A DNA stretch of 64,000 nucleotides, from contig JBBIST010000004.1 in the NCBI GenBank assembly GCA_037441125.1, forward strand, positions 1 to 64,000. The letters are read 5' to 3'. Positions 15,203 to 24,414 of this stretch are shown here, piece after piece. A program made the position numbers and the translations under genes. Under the pieces are notes generated by a model, which did not search any database, was not told where the DNA came from, and worked only from the letters and a program-made list of their open reading frames with translations. Numbering within the stretch: the stretch's first letter is position 1; each line of letters begins with the position of its first letter. The stretch is from JALHMQ01 sp037441125 (GTDB lineage: Bacteria > Pseudomonadota > Gammaproteobacteria > Burkholderiales > Burkholderiaceae_F).

Positions 15203-17694
15203 CGCCCGCCGGCCTCTGGATCCAGGCCGCGCGCATGAGCCTGCGCGACTGGCGCGCCGGCGAGCTGCGCCTGCTGGCCGGCGCAATGGTGATCGCGGTG
15301 GCGGCGGTCAGCAGCGTCGGCTTCTTCGTCGATCGCATGCGCGTCGGACTCGAACGCGACGCCGGCCAGTTGCTCGGCGCCGACCTCGTGATCGCCTCCG
15401 ACCGGCCGCTCGCCGCCGACCTGCGCCACGGTGCCGGCCTGCAGTTCGCCGACACCGTTGCCTTCCCGAGCATGGCGCTCGCCGCCGACGGTGGCGCAGG
15501 CATGGCGCTGGTCGCGGTCAAGGCGGTCAGCGACGGCTATCCGCTGCGCGGCACGCTGCGCACGCAGGCGCGGCTCGCCGAGCCGGACCGGCCGGCCGGC
15601 GGCATCCCGGCGCCGGGCACGGTGTGGGTCGACCCGCAACTGTTGGTTGCGCTCGGCACCGCGCCGGGCGCAGAGCTTCGCCTCGGCGACCGGCAGTTCC
15701 GGATCGAGCGGCTGATCACGCTCGAGCCCGATCGCGGCACGCAGTTCATCAACTTCGCGCCGCGCCTGATGCTCAACCTCGCCGATCTACCCGCCACCGG
15801 CCTGATCCAGACGGGCAGCCGCGTCACCTACCGGCTGCTGGTCGCGGGCGCGCCTGCGGCCGTGCGCGGCTACGAACAGGCGGTGGCGCCGCGCCTTGTG
15901 CGCGGGCAGACGCTGGAGACGATCGCCAGCGGCCGGCCCGAGATGCAAAGGACGCTGGAGCGGGCGCAGCGCTTCCTGTCGCTGGTGGCGCTGCTGGCGG
16001 CGATGGTGGCCGCGGTGGCGGTGGCGACCTCGGCGCGCCGCTTCTCGCAGCGACATTTGGATGCCTGCGCGCTGCTGCGCTGCCTCGGGCTGTCGCAGCG
16101 CGAGATCTTCGCTCTGTTCGCGCTCGAGTTCCTGTGGCTGGGGCTGGCGGCGAGCGCGGTCGGGGTGCTGCTCGGCTTCGGCCTGCACTTCGTGCTGCTG
16201 GCGCTGCTCGGCCCGCTGCTCGGCACCGAGCTGCCGCTGCCGTCGGCCCTGCCGGCATTGCAGGGCGCGGCCGTGGGCTTGGTGCTGCTGCTCGGCTTTG
16301 CGCTGCCGCCGCTGGCGCAACTGCGGCGCGTACCGCCGCTGCGCGTGCTGCGCAAGGAGCTCGGCGCGCCGGGCGGACGCGCGCTGCTCGGCTACGCGGC
16401 CGGCTGCGCCGGCTTCCTGGCGCTGCTGCTGTGGTCGGCGCAGGACCTGCGCCTGGGCGCGCTCGCCGCCGCCGGCTTCGCTGGTGCGCTGGCGCTGTTT
16501 GCGCTCGCCGGCTACGGCGCGCTGCTGCTGCTGGCGCCGCTGCGGGCGATGACCGGCCGGCTCGGCCTGTCGTGGCGTTTCGCGGTGGCCGCAGTGCTGC
16601 GCCGGCCGGCGGCGACCACGGTGCAACTGGTGTCGCTGGCGTTGGGCCTGATGGCGCTGCTGCTGCTCATGGTCACGCGCACCGACCTGATCGACGCCTG
16701 GCGCGCGGCGGCGCCGGCCGATGCGCCGAACCGCTTCGTGATCAACATCCAGCCCGATCAGGTGGCGGCGGTCGAACGCCGGCTCGCCGCCGCGGGCTTC
16801 GCCGCCGAGCTGTACCCGATGGTGCGCGGCCGTCTGATCGAGCGCAACGGCACGCCGCTTGGGCCGCAGGACTACGTCTCCGAGCGCGCGCGCCGGCTGG
16901 TCGACCGCGAGTTCAACCTGTCCTACGCGCACGAGGCGCCGAGCCACAACCGGATCGTCGCCGGCCGCTGGTTCGAGGCCGGTGCGGCCGAGCTGTCGAT
17001 CGAGACCGGCGTCGCCGAGGCGCTCGGCATCGCGCTCGGCGACCGGCTCGCCTTCGACATCGCCGGCCAGCGCCTCGAGGCGCGCGTGACCTCGCTGCGC
17101 AAGGTCGACTGGGACAGTCTGCGCGCCAACTTCTTCGTGCTGATGCCGCCGGCGCTGCTCGAGCCGCAGCCGCGCAGCTTCATCACCGCCTTTCACCTGC
17201 CGCCGCAGCAAGCCGGCTTCGCGGCCGAACTGGTGCGCGAGTTTCCGAACCTGTCGGTGATCGATACCGGCGCCGTGCTGCGCCAGGTGCAGTCTGTCCT
17301 CGAGCAGGTGGTCGCCGCGGTCGAGTTCCTGTTCGCCTTCACGCTCGCCGCCGGCGTGCTCGTGCTGTACGCGGCGCTTGCCAGCTCGCGCGACGAGCGC
17401 GTGCGCGAGGCGGCGCTGCTGCGCGCGCTGGGCGCTTCGCGGCGGCAACTGGCGCGCGCCCAGGTGGCGGAGATGCTGTGCCTGGGGGCGCTGGCGGGAC
17501 TGCTGGCGGCGCTGGCGGCGTCCGCGGTCGGCTGGGCGTTGGCGACCTACGCCTTCGAGTTCGACTACGCGGCCTCGCCGTGGGTGTTTGCGCTGGGCAT
17601 CGGCGGCGGCGCGCTGTGTGCGCTCGCCGGCGGCTGGGTCGGCCTGCGCGGCGTCCTGCGCACGCCGCCACTGGCGTCGCTGCGCGACGCCTGA
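15199..17694 (+). CDS. FtsX-family ABC transporter permease (YbbP-like)
   Basis: The 831-aa membrane protein has two FtsX/MacB-type permease halves. It has an N-terminal segment (LLAGAMVIAVAAVSSVGFFVD), a periplasmic domain, and a helix cluster containing ATSARRFSQRHLDACALLRCLG and ALEFLWLGLAASAVGVLLG. A second periplasmic part follows, then a last cluster containing VLVLYAALASSRDERVREAALLRALGAS. This is the YbbP architecture. The GTG at 15199 overlaps the guaD stop. The partner ATPase (YbbA-like) is not in the window. Such permeases move lipids or lipoproteins, but the substrate here is unknown. Confidence 0.9.
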   Translation: MTPAGLWIQAARMSLRDWRAGELRLLAGAMVIAVAAVSSVGFFVDRMRVGLERDAGQLLGADLVIASDRPLAADLRHGAGLQFADTVAFPSMALAADGGAGMALVAVKAVSDGYPLRGTLRTQARLAEPDRPAGGIPAPGTVWVDPQLLVALGTAPGAELRLGDRQFRIERLITLEPDRGTQFINFAPRLMLNLADLPATGLIQTGSRVTYRLLVAGAPAAVRGYEQAVAPRLVRGQTLETIASGRPEMQRTLERAQRFLSLVALLAAMVAAVAVATSARRFSQRHLDACALLRCLGLSQREIFALFALEFLWLGLAASAVGVLLGFGLHFVLLALLGPLLGTELPLPSALPALQGAAVGLVLLLGFALPPLAQLRRVPPLRVLRKELGAPGGRALLGYAAGCAGFLALLLWSAQDLRLGALAAAGFAGALALFALAGYGALLLLAPLRAMTGRLGLSWRFAVAAVLRRPAATTVQLVSLALGLMALLLLMVTRTDLIDAWRAAAPADAPNRFVINIQPDQVAAVERRLAAAGFAAELYPMVRGRLIERNGTPLGPQDYVSERARRLVDREFNLSYAHEAPSHNRIVAGRWFEAGAAELSIETGVAEALGIALGDRLAFDIAGQRLEARVTSLRKVDWDSLRANFFVLMPPALLEPQPRSFITAFHLPPQQAGFAAELVREFPNLSVIDTGAVLRQVQSVLEQVVAAVEFLFAFTLAAGVLVLYAALASSRDERVREAALLRALGASRRQLARAQVAEMLCLGALAGLLAALAASAVGWALATYAFEFDYAASPWVFALGIGGGALCALAGGWVGLRGVLRTPPLASLRDA

Positions 17695-17695
17695 G

Positions 17696-17816
17696 GGGCT
17701 GTGAGTAAATCTACTGCGCGTCCCGATCTCGCGCCTGCGCTGCTCGCCGTACGTCTCTGTACGGGTGCGCTGCTCGGCGCGAGCTCGGGCCGCTCGCGAC
17801 GATTTCCTCACAGCCC
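17696..17816. repeat. Large near-perfect palindrome between convergent genes
   Basis: The arms GGGCTGTGAGTAAATC (17696-17711) and GATTTCCTCACAGCCC (17801-17816) are reverse complements at 15 of 16 positions. The inner sequence continues the symmetry down to a small hairpin CCGTAC-GTCTCT-GTACGG (about 17748-17765). The whole ~121-base element can fold into one long interrupted stem. It lies between the permease stop and the yeeE stop, so it may serve as a bidirectional terminator. Its size and organisation are more like a REP- or MITE-type intergenic repeat. Confidence 0.75.
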
Positions 17817-17829
17817 ATGAGTTTTTCTC

Positions 17830-18942
17830 TCAGTCCATCAGCCGATACTGGATCTTCATCGTGATCGCCGAGCCGGCGATCATCGACGCCAGAGCGATGA
17901 ACGAGCCCAGCGCCAGGGTCGAGGCGCCGGTGACGCCCTGGCCGATCGTGCAGCCCATGGCGACAAAGCCACCGAAGCCCATCAGCAGGCCGGCGGCGAG
18001 GTGGCTCGCAAAGTCCTGCCACGACGCGAACCACTCGAAGTGGAAGCGGCCGCTGGCGAGCGCGTACACGAGCGAACCGACGATGACGCCGAACACGGTC
18101 ATCACGCCGAAGTTCAACTGCGCAAGCTCGGTCGGCGCCAGCAGATAGCGCAGCGTGTCGCCGATGGGCGAGATGAAGGTCAGCGACTGCGTCTCGACCC
18201 GGCTCGGGCGCTCGACGGCGAACATCGCGTGCTCTTTCCAGGCTTCGGCGAACGGGCCGCCGGTGATGAACCAGCCGGCGACCACCGCCGCGCCGACCAC
18301 CACGCCGCCCAGGACCAGGTTCGGATTGCGCCGAAACTGCGCCGAGCCGAGCGCAAACCACGCCAGCGCGGCGACGATCGCCAGTCCGACCACCGCCTGC
18401 GCGATCCTCGGCTCGAGTCCGGTCACGCCGCTCACCAGAGCATCGATGTTCTGGCCGTCGAAGCCGAACGGCGTCAGGTTGACGATGGTCGGCGCGAGCC
18501 AGCTCATGACCGCGATGTTGAACAGGTCGGTGACGAACATCGTGTAGGCGACCAGCCCGATCATCGCCGCCACGAACAGCGCCCGCAGGCTGCCGCCGCC
18601 GACCCGGATCAGCGTCTTCGTGCCGCAGCCGCCTCCGAGCGCCATGCCGACGCCGAACAGCAGGCCGCCGACGATGTAGCGCAGCCAGGCGAACTGCGCT
18701 GTCTCGTAAGGCGGCAGCGTGGTCTCGGTGCGCACCAGGCCTGTCAGTTCGAGCAGGAGCAGTCCGCCCGCGGCCACCGCCACCGCCAGCAGCCACGAGC
18801 GCAGGCGGCCGAGGTGACCCATGTTGACCCAGTCGGACACCGCGCCCATGGTGCAGAAGTTGGTCTTGGCCATGACCGCACCGGCGATCACGGCGACTGC
18901 GAAGGCCGAAAGCAGCACTGCGACGTGAACGTTGAGTTCCAT
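17830..18942 (-). CDS. YeeE/YedE-family (TsuA-like) thiosulfate transporter
   Basis: This 370-aa polytopic membrane protein carries the three cysteine motifs of the family: TNFCTMGAVSD near residue 30, ALGGGCGTKTLIRVGGG near 105 and AMGCTIGQGVTG near 337. In characterised TsuA these cysteines relay thiosulfate across the inner membrane. The protein matches the two-repeat layout with about ten or more helices. It lies next to the sox genes, divergent from soxY with one hydrolase gene between, which fits import of thiosulfate or related sulfur compounds. Substrate specificity is inferred. Confidence 0.9.
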   Translation of the reverse strand: MELNVHVAVLLSAFAVAVIAGAVMAKTNFCTMGAVSDWVNMGHLGRLRSWLLAVAVAAGGLLLLELTGLVRTETTLPPYETAQFAWLRYIVGGLLFGVGMALGGGCGTKTLIRVGGGSLRALFVAAMIGLVAYTMFVTDLFNIAVMSWLAPTIVNLTPFGFDGQNIDALVSGVTGLEPRIAQAVVGLAIVAALAWFALGSAQFRRNPNLVLGGVVVGAAVVAGWFITGGPFAEAWKEHAMFAVERPSRVETQSLTFISPIGDTLRYLLAPTELAQLNFGVMTVFGVIVGSLVYALASGRFHFEWFASWQDFASHLAAGLLMGFGGFVAMGCTIGQGVTGASTLALGSFIALASMIAGSAITMKIQYRLMD

Positions 18943-19004
18943 GATGACCCGAGTCTCCTAGTGTTTCAGCGGGCCTGTCGGTCGGCCCTTGTGTTCGCCG
19001 TGCC

Positions 19005-19904
19005 TTACCGGCGCAGAAAGGCGTCGATCGCGTCGGCCGCGTCTTCGCCATAGAGATCACGGAAGAAGTGATCGGCGCCGTCGATCACTGCCATGCGGAT
19101 GCCCTTGCCGTCGACCGCGGCGGCGACGCGCCGCGGCAGGTCGCGCACGATCGTGTCGCCGCCGGCGGCGACCACCAGCGTCGGCACCTTCAAGCGCGGC
19201 AGCGTGGCATCGGGTTCGCCCTCGCGCGCCGGGTCGTAGTAGGAGAGAAACGAGCGCGCGCTGGCCGAGGTCGAGTCGCAGTTGAGAAAGCCGATCCCGG
19301 TCAGTAGTTCGCCGCCGCGGCCCTGCGCCTCGAGCGCGCGTGCACGCTGCAGCAGCGGTGCCAGCGGTGCGCCGAAGCGCGTCTGGTAGTTCGCTGCCGG
19401 GTCGCCGGCGAAGATCGGTGCCAGCAACACTAGGCGCGCCAGGCGCGAGTGCGGCTGGCGCGCCGCGTACCAGGCCGCCTGCTGGCCGCCGCGCGAAAAG
19501 CCGAGCACGGTCAGGCGGCCGGCGCCCTGCCGGACCGCCCACTCGATCCAGGCGTCGATCTCGGGCAAGGTGTCCTCGGCGCGGTGCCGGCTCGGCACGG
19601 CGCAGTCGAACATGCCTTCGCGCGCGTTAAGCGCCAGCGACAGATTGATCGCCAGTGTGCTGTGGCCGCGCTCGCCGAGCAGACGGCGAAACAGGCGCAT
19701 CACTTCCATGTCGCGATGACCCATTGTGCCGTGGATCAGGATCACGACGCCGTCGGCGAGCGACTTGCCGGGCGCCAGTTCCAGCGTCGCGCGCAACGCC
19801 AGCGAGCCATGATCGGTTCGCACCTCGGCAGCGCCGGCGGCGCCGCTGGCGGCGATGGCGAGCGCGAAGGCGATCGCGCGAATCCAGTCGAGCAGTCGGT
19901 TCAT
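19005..19904 (-). CDS. Exported alpha/beta hydrolase
   Basis: The 299-aa protein has a signal peptide (RAIAFALAIAASGAAGAAEV). The oxyanion motif VVILIHGTMGHRD follows, then the nucleophile elbow VLGFSRGGQQA, an acid-residue region near VVAAGGDTIVRDLP, and the catalytic His of DGADHFFRDLYG. All three catalytic parts are present. It is divergent from soxY and cotranscribed with yeeE in the leftward direction (62-base gap). Hydrolases of this type are seen near sox genes, but their substrate is not known; an esterase-like role in the periplasm is all the sequence supports. Confidence 0.85.
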   Translation of the reverse strand: MNRLLDWIRAIAFALAIAASGAAGAAEVRTDHGSLALRATLELAPGKSLADGVVILIHGTMGHRDMEVMRLFRRLLGERGHSTLAINLSLALNAREGMFDCAVPSRHRAEDTLPEIDAWIEWAVRQGAGRLTVLGFSRGGQQAAWYAARQPHSRLARLVLLAPIFAGDPAANYQTRFGAPLAPLLQRARALEAQGRGGELLTGIGFLNCDSTSASARSFLSYYDPAREGEPDATLPRLKVPTLVVAAGGDTIVRDLPRRVAAAVDGKGIRMAVIDGADHFFRDLYGEDAADAIDAFLRR

Positions 19905-20198
19905 CTAGGTGAAAATACCGAGGCTAGGGACGGTTAAGGACATGCTCGATCGAGTGCCAAATCGCGCATGCGCCGATCGGCAGTGTGCGAGTGTCCTGCA
20001 ATCGCGGCCGGTGTCGATCTCCCTCGTCGGCGTGCTGTGCCGCATTCGGTGGATTGCGATCGGCTACGCCATCTAGGGCATAGACCGCGTTCGGTTGACG
20101 GCTTTACGGTTCGCCGCGGAACAACGCTATGTAATCACAATCACAGATCAAGGCGAAGTGCCGATACGGTCTTCGTCCACCACCAGGAGGCAGACGCG

Positions 20199-20717
20199 AT
20201 GACGACTCAACAAGCGCCGCGGATCAACCGGCGGCAGACGATCAAGGCACTGGGTGCGGCGGCGGTTGCGGCCGGCGCGCTCTCGCTCGGCACGCTCGCG
20301 CCGCAGGCGGCGCTGGCCTCGCAACCTGCGCTCGGCATGCCGCAACCCGGAGAGAAGGTCGCCGACACGCTGCAGCGACTGTTCGCCGGACGCACCTTGC
20401 AGCCGGCCGGCGACCGAATCCGCCTGGAGGCACCGCTGATCGCTGAAAATGGCGCCGTGGTGCCGATCCGCGTCGAGTCGACGCTGCCGATGACCGCCGA
20501 CAACTACGTACGCCGCATCTATCTGATCGCCGACAAGAACCGGCGGCCGTTGAACGCGACCTTCTCGCTGTCGCCGGCCGCGGGTCGCGCCTCGCTGGCG
20601 ACCAACATCCGCCTGGCCGAGACCTCGGACGTGCGCGTGATCGCCGAGACGAGCCGCGGCGAATTGTTCGAAGCCAAGCAGGAAGTCAAGGTCACGGTCG
20701 GCGGCTGCGGCGGCTGA
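20199..20717 (+). CDS. soxY: Thiosulfate-oxidising carrier protein SoxY
   Basis: The 172-aa protein has a Tat signal (NRRQTIKALGAAAVAAG) and ends in the swinging-arm motif GGCGG, whose Cys170 carries the covalently bound sulfur intermediates. SoxYZ is the periplasmic carrier on which thiosulfate is conjugated by SoxXA and hydrolysed by SoxB. The ATG is set by CAGGAGG at 20184-20190. The 294 bases upstream separate it from the divergent hydrolase gene and must hold the sox promoter; no clear consensus was recognised there. Confidence 0.97.
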   Translation: MTTQQAPRINRRQTIKALGAAAVAAGALSLGTLAPQAALASQPALGMPQPGEKVADTLQRLFAGRTLQPAGDRIRLEAPLIAENGAVVPIRVESTLPMTADNYVRRIYLIADKNRRPLNATFSLSPAAGRASLATNIRLAETSDVRVIAETSRGELFEAKQEVKVTVGGCGG

Positions 20718-20751
20718 GCGACCAACTTCAAATACAACGGGAGACGATGAA

Positions 20752-21075
20752 ATGTCGGTAGGGCAGGTGCGTATCCGGGTGCCGGAGAGGGCCAAGGCTG
20801 GCGAAGTGATCACGGTCCGCGTACTCGTTACGCACCCGATGGAGATCATGGAGTTGAAGGGCGGCAAGCCGGTCGAGCGTCGCTATAACTTCATCCACCG
20901 GGTCGAGGCCACGTACAACGGCAAGCCGGTGTTCGAGGCTGAGACGAGCCAGGCGATCAGTCAGAACCCGTTGTTCGTCTTCCCGGTCAGGGTCGACGCT
21001 CCGGGCATCGTGCGAGTCACCTTCCACGACACCGAGGGCAAGACCTTCACGGCGCAAGCCGAAGTCAAGTTCTGA
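20752..21075 (+). CDS. soxZ: Sulfur carrier chaperone SoxZ
   Basis: The 107-aa immunoglobulin-like protein pairs with SoxY (VRIRVPERAKAGEVITVRVL, THPMEIMELKGGKPV, FRVDAPG-like turns, DTEGKTFTAQAEVKF). It has no signal peptide and reaches the periplasm in complex with Tat-exported SoxY. It starts 34 bases after soxY. A GC-rich hairpin follows before the next gene. Confidence 0.97.
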   Translation: MSVGQVRIRVPERAKAGEVITVRVLVTHPMEIMELKGGKPVERRYNFIHRVEATYNGKPVFEAETSQAISQNPLFVFPVRVDAPGIVRVTFHDTEGKTFTAQAEVKF

Positions 21076-21117
21076 TTTCAATCCACAACTAAATCGGACT
21101 CGCCGCCGCGAGGGTGT

Positions 21118-21138
21118 GGCCGGAGCCTGGAGCCGGCC
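21118..21138 (+). other. Hairpin between soxZ and soxXA
   Basis: GGCCGG and CCGGCC (21118-21123 and 21133-21138) enclose a 9-base loop within the 105-base gap. There is no U-run after it. It may stabilise or punctuate the message rather than end it. Confidence 0.35.
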
Positions 21139-21180
21139 GCCCCCGACCGCGAGCGCAGTGGGCCACCCAGGAGACAGCGA

Positions 21181-22569
21181 ATGAAGTTCGTTGGCAACGG
21201 GCCGTCGCGCCTGCACTTTGCCCATCTTGCCGTCGCGGCGGCCGCCGGCGCGGCGCTGCTGAGCGCGTGCGCGGTGATCGAGCCGGTGGTGCCGCCGGTC
21301 GCGTCGTCGGAGTGGAAGAGCCGAGCGACCGAGTTGTCGCAGGGACTGATGGTCGAGGTCGACGGCCGTCGCGTGCAGCGTCGCTATCCGGTGTTCGGCG
21401 CGCCGACCAACTTCGAGAAGTGGCCGACTTACGCCAGCGGCAGCCCGGTCTTCTTCGCGCCGAGGGTCGGCAAGATGCCGACCGATGTCACCGGTGATCC
21501 GAAGTTGGGCCGGCAGTTGTTCACCAACCCGGCCAAGGGACCTTGCTCGGCCTGCCACGTGATTCCAGATGCCAAGGTCTGGCCGTTAGGCAACGTCGGT
21601 CCCGACCTGCGCGGCATTGGTGCGCGCGGCCTCCCGGACCAGTTCCTGTTCCAGATCGTCTACGACCCGCGCGTGATCTATGGCCCGCAATCGCCGATGG
21701 CGCCGTTCGGCGCCAACGGCATGTGGACACCGGAGGAGATCGTCCACGTGGTCGCCTATCTGCAGACGCTGAAGGGTGACGCAAAGGGCAATCCGGAGTG
21801 GGTGACCGACGATCGGCAGTGGGATCCGCGCACGCGCGACGTGATCCGACCCGACTACGGCGATCCGCTCGATCCGACCGCCAATCCCGGCGTGGCACTG
21901 GCCGAGCGGGTGGCGGTGCCGCTGTGGAGCAAGGCGGGTCCGAAGGGCAAGTCCTGCGCCGATTGTCACGGCGCGATCGGGCCGACCGATGCCATCCGCA
22001 CGCTCGGCACGATCAAGTCGATGCACGGTGTGGCGGTGCGCTATCCGAAGTGGTTCAGCGAACATCGACGCATGATGTCGATCGAGGACTTCCTGGCCGT
22101 GCACTCGCCGGAGACGACCGGGCATCCGATGCCGAGCCAGGGCGAAGCGAACCTGACGATGTCGATCCTGGTGAAGATGCAGTCCTACGACATGCCCTAC
22201 GCGATCGACCTGAAAAACCCGAACGTCCAGGCGGCGGTCAAACGCGGTCAGGAACTCTTCAATCGCCGCGTCGGCCAGCGCGGCCAGGCTTGCGCCGACT
22301 GCCACACCGAGCGCGGCGGCGGCCGCAAGTTCCTCGGCGGTCGCAAGCTCGCCGACATCGCCAAGGATCCGATGGTCAATCACCCGTACTGGCGCACCGC
22401 CTGGCAGCAGTTGATCGACATCCGCATGCGCATGCAGTGGTGCATGACGCCGCTGCGCACCAACATGCTGCCCGGCGACGCCCCCGAGTACGCCGACCTG
22501 GAAACCTACATCGTCGCCCAGCAGACGCAACGCGGCGACCGCATGCAGGTACCGCGCCTGGCGCACTAA
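21181..22569 (+). CDS. soxXA: Fused lipoprotein SoxXA, triheme cytochrome
   Basis: The 462-aa protein joins SoxX (residues ~95-200, haem motif CSACH at 122-126) to SoxA (residues ~235-450, CADCH at 259-263 and CADCH at 371-375). The SoxA active-site cysteine is Cys421 in QWCMTPLRTNML. A lipobox LLSAC puts Cys30 at the membrane surface, instead of a free periplasmic protein. SoxXA oxidatively couples thiosulfate to SoxY. In most bacteria soxX and soxA are separate genes; here no separate copy exists. The usual distal Met ligand for the SoxX haem is probably supplied by QSPMAPFG (about residue 173). Confidence 0.92.
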   Translation: MKFVGNGPSRLHFAHLAVAAAAGAALLSACAVIEPVVPPVASSEWKSRATELSQGLMVEVDGRRVQRRYPVFGAPTNFEKWPTYASGSPVFFAPRVGKMPTDVTGDPKLGRQLFTNPAKGPCSACHVIPDAKVWPLGNVGPDLRGIGARGLPDQFLFQIVYDPRVIYGPQSPMAPFGANGMWTPEEIVHVVAYLQTLKGDAKGNPEWVTDDRQWDPRTRDVIRPDYGDPLDPTANPGVALAERVAVPLWSKAGPKGKSCADCHGAIGPTDAIRTLGTIKSMHGVAVRYPKWFSEHRRMMSIEDFLAVHSPETTGHPMPSQGEANLTMSILVKMQSYDMPYAIDLKNPNVQAAVKRGQELFNRRVGQRGQACADCHTERGGGRKFLGGRKLADIAKDPMVNHPYWRTAWQQLIDIRMRMQWCMTPLRTNMLPGDAPEYADLETYIVAQQTQRGDRMQVPRLAH

Positions 22570-22576
22570 GGCCGAC

Positions 22577-22601
22577 GGTGCGGCCGGACCCGGGCCGCAC
22601 C
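22577..22601 (+). other. Strong hairpin between soxXA and soxB
   Basis: The perfect 9-base arms GGTGCGGCC and GGCCGCACC surround a 7-base loop, 7 bases after the soxXA stop. No U-tract follows, so this is not a clear intrinsic terminator. It could be an attenuator or an RNA-processing and stability element that lowers soxB relative to the carrier and cytochrome genes. Confidence 0.5.
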
Positions 22602-22690
22602 GGTTCTGGACTCGCCGCGCGCGATGCCGACTCGGCGCCGCGCGCACCGCAATCGGGCGGCGCCGCTCGCCGCCGACAAGGATCGCCGCC

Positions 22691-24385
22691 ATGGAAGTCA
22701 CGCGACGTGACCTGCTGAAACTGATCGCCATCGCCGGCGGCCTTGGGCTGTCGACCAAAGAGTTGCACGCCGCGCTCGGGCCGAAGCAGTTGCTGGCCTT
22801 CGAGCCGCTCGGCAACGTCACGCTTCTGCACATGACCGACAGCCACGCGACACTGCTGCCGGTGCACTTCCGCGAGCCGGACACGCTGCTCGGCGTCGGC
22901 GCGGAACGCGGCCGCCCGCCCTTTCTGACCGGCGAAGCCTTCCTCAAGCACTACGGCGTGCGCCGCGGCAGCGCCGAGGCGCATGCCTTGACCTACCTCG
23001 ACTTCGTCGAGCTGGCGCGCCGCTACGGCCGCTTCGGCGGCTACGCGCACATCGCCACGCTGGTCAAGCAGGTGCGCGCCGAACGTCCCGGCCGCACCTT
23101 GCTGCTCGACGGCGGCGACACGTTGCAGGGTTCGGCCACCTCGCTGTGGACCGACGCCGAGGACATGGTGCAGGCGATCAACCAGTTGGGCATCGACGTG
23201 ATGTGCCCGCACTGGGAGTTCACCTTCGGCATAGATCGCGTCAAGCAGATCTTCGGCGACAAGGAGCGCCGCGGCAGCTTCAAGGGCGACTTCATCGCCC
23301 AAAATGTGGTCGACACCTCCTGGGGTCCGCCGGGCGAGCCGGTGTTCAAGCCCTACGTCGTGCGCGAGGTGGGCGGCGTGCGCCTGGGGATCGTCGGCCA
23401 AGCCTTCCCCTACGTGCCGATCTCGCATCCGCGCAAGTTCGTTCCCGATCTGAGCTTCGGTATCCGCGACGAGCAGATGCAGGCGCACGTTGACGCCCTG
23501 CGCACCAATGAGCGCGTCGACGCCGTCGTGGTGCTATCGCACAACGGCGTCGGCGTCGACCTGAAGATGGCCGAGCGCGTGCGCGGCATCGACGTCATTC
23601 TCGGCGGCCACACGCACGACGGCATCCCGCGGCCGATCAAGGTCGGAAGCACGCTCGTGATCAACTCCGGCGCCCACGGCAAGTTCCTGTCGCGCCTCGA
23701 TCTCGACGTGCGCGAGCGCAAGATCCGCGGCTACCGCTTCAAGCTGATCCCGGTGCTGTCGCAGTTCATCCCGGCCGACGCCGAGATGCAGGCGCTGATC
23801 ACGCGCGTGCGCGCACCCTACGAGGCGAAGCTCGGCGAGCGTCTGGCGGTGTCCGACACGCTGCTGTTCCGGCGCGGCAACTTCAACGGCACCTTCGACG
23901 AAGTGGTGCTGCAGGCGTTGATGCAGCACTACGGCGCGCAGGTGGCGTTTTCGCCCGGCTTTCGCTGGGGCGTGTCGCTGCTGCCGGGCGAAGCGATCAC
24001 GCTCGAGCACGTCTACAGCCACACCGCGCTCACCTACCCGAACACGTGGTCGCGCGAGATGACCGGCGCCGAGATCAAGACGATCATGGAAGACGTCGCC
24101 GACAACCTGTTCAACCCCGATCCCTACTACCGTCAGGGTGGCGACATGGTGCGCGTCGGCGGCGTCAGTTATACGATCAATCCCGGCGGGCGCGCCGGCC
24201 AGCGCATCAGCGACCTGCGTATCGGCGACCAGCCGGTGCAGGCCGATCGCCGCTATCGGGCGGCCGGCTGGGCGAGCATGATGGACGTCGACGGCCCGCC
24301 GGTGTTCGATGTGGTGGCCGACCACCTGCGCCGGGTGAAGACGGTCAGGCTCGACAACCAGCGCCGGGTTCGGGTCAAGGGCTAA
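22691..24385 (+). CDS. soxB: Sulfate thiohydrolase SoxB
   Basis: The 564-aa protein has a Tat signal (EVTRRDLLKLIAIAGGLGLS). It also has the 5'-nucleotidase-type dimanganese core: LHMTDSHATLLPV, LLDGGDTLQGSA, VVLSHNGVGVD and VILGGHTHDGIPRP. SoxB hydrolytically releases sulfate from SoxYZ-bound cysteine-S-sulfonate. The family phylogenetic marker regions are intact. It is separated from soxXA by 121 bases containing a hairpin. With no soxCD in the window, the pathway is expected to leave a sulfane sulfur on SoxY, which feeds stored sulfur and Dsr. Confidence 0.97.
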   Translation: MEVTRRDLLKLIAIAGGLGLSTKELHAALGPKQLLAFEPLGNVTLLHMTDSHATLLPVHFREPDTLLGVGAERGRPPFLTGEAFLKHYGVRRGSAEAHALTYLDFVELARRYGRFGGYAHIATLVKQVRAERPGRTLLLDGGDTLQGSATSLWTDAEDMVQAINQLGIDVMCPHWEFTFGIDRVKQIFGDKERRGSFKGDFIAQNVVDTSWGPPGEPVFKPYVVREVGGVRLGIVGQAFPYVPISHPRKFVPDLSFGIRDEQMQAHVDALRTNERVDAVVVLSHNGVGVDLKMAERVRGIDVILGGHTHDGIPRPIKVGSTLVINSGAHGKFLSRLDLDVRERKIRGYRFKLIPVLSQFIPADAEMQALITRVRAPYEAKLGERLAVSDTLLFRRGNFNGTFDEVVLQALMQHYGAQVAFSPGFRWGVSLLPGEAITLEHVYSHTALTYPNTWSREMTGAEIKTIMEDVADNLFNPDPYYRQGGDMVRVGGVSYTINPGGRAGQRISDLRIGDQPVQADRRYRAAGWASMMDVDGPPVFDVVADHLRRVKTVRLDNQRRVRVKG

Positions 24386-24414
24386 CTTCGATCGACCTGC
24401 TGCCGGAGGGGACG

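Noticed and set aside
11872..17811. Very long minus-strand open frames opposite moeA, the BMP gene, guaD and the permease.
   Set aside because: Low-complexity Arg/Gln/Ala/His composition typical of the reverse frame of GC-rich genes; the plus strand carries intact known proteins.
21075..21086. ATTTCAATCCAC after soxZ resembles the end of a type I-C repeat.
   Set aside because: Only one 12-base match without palindrome, spacer or second copy; chance similarity.
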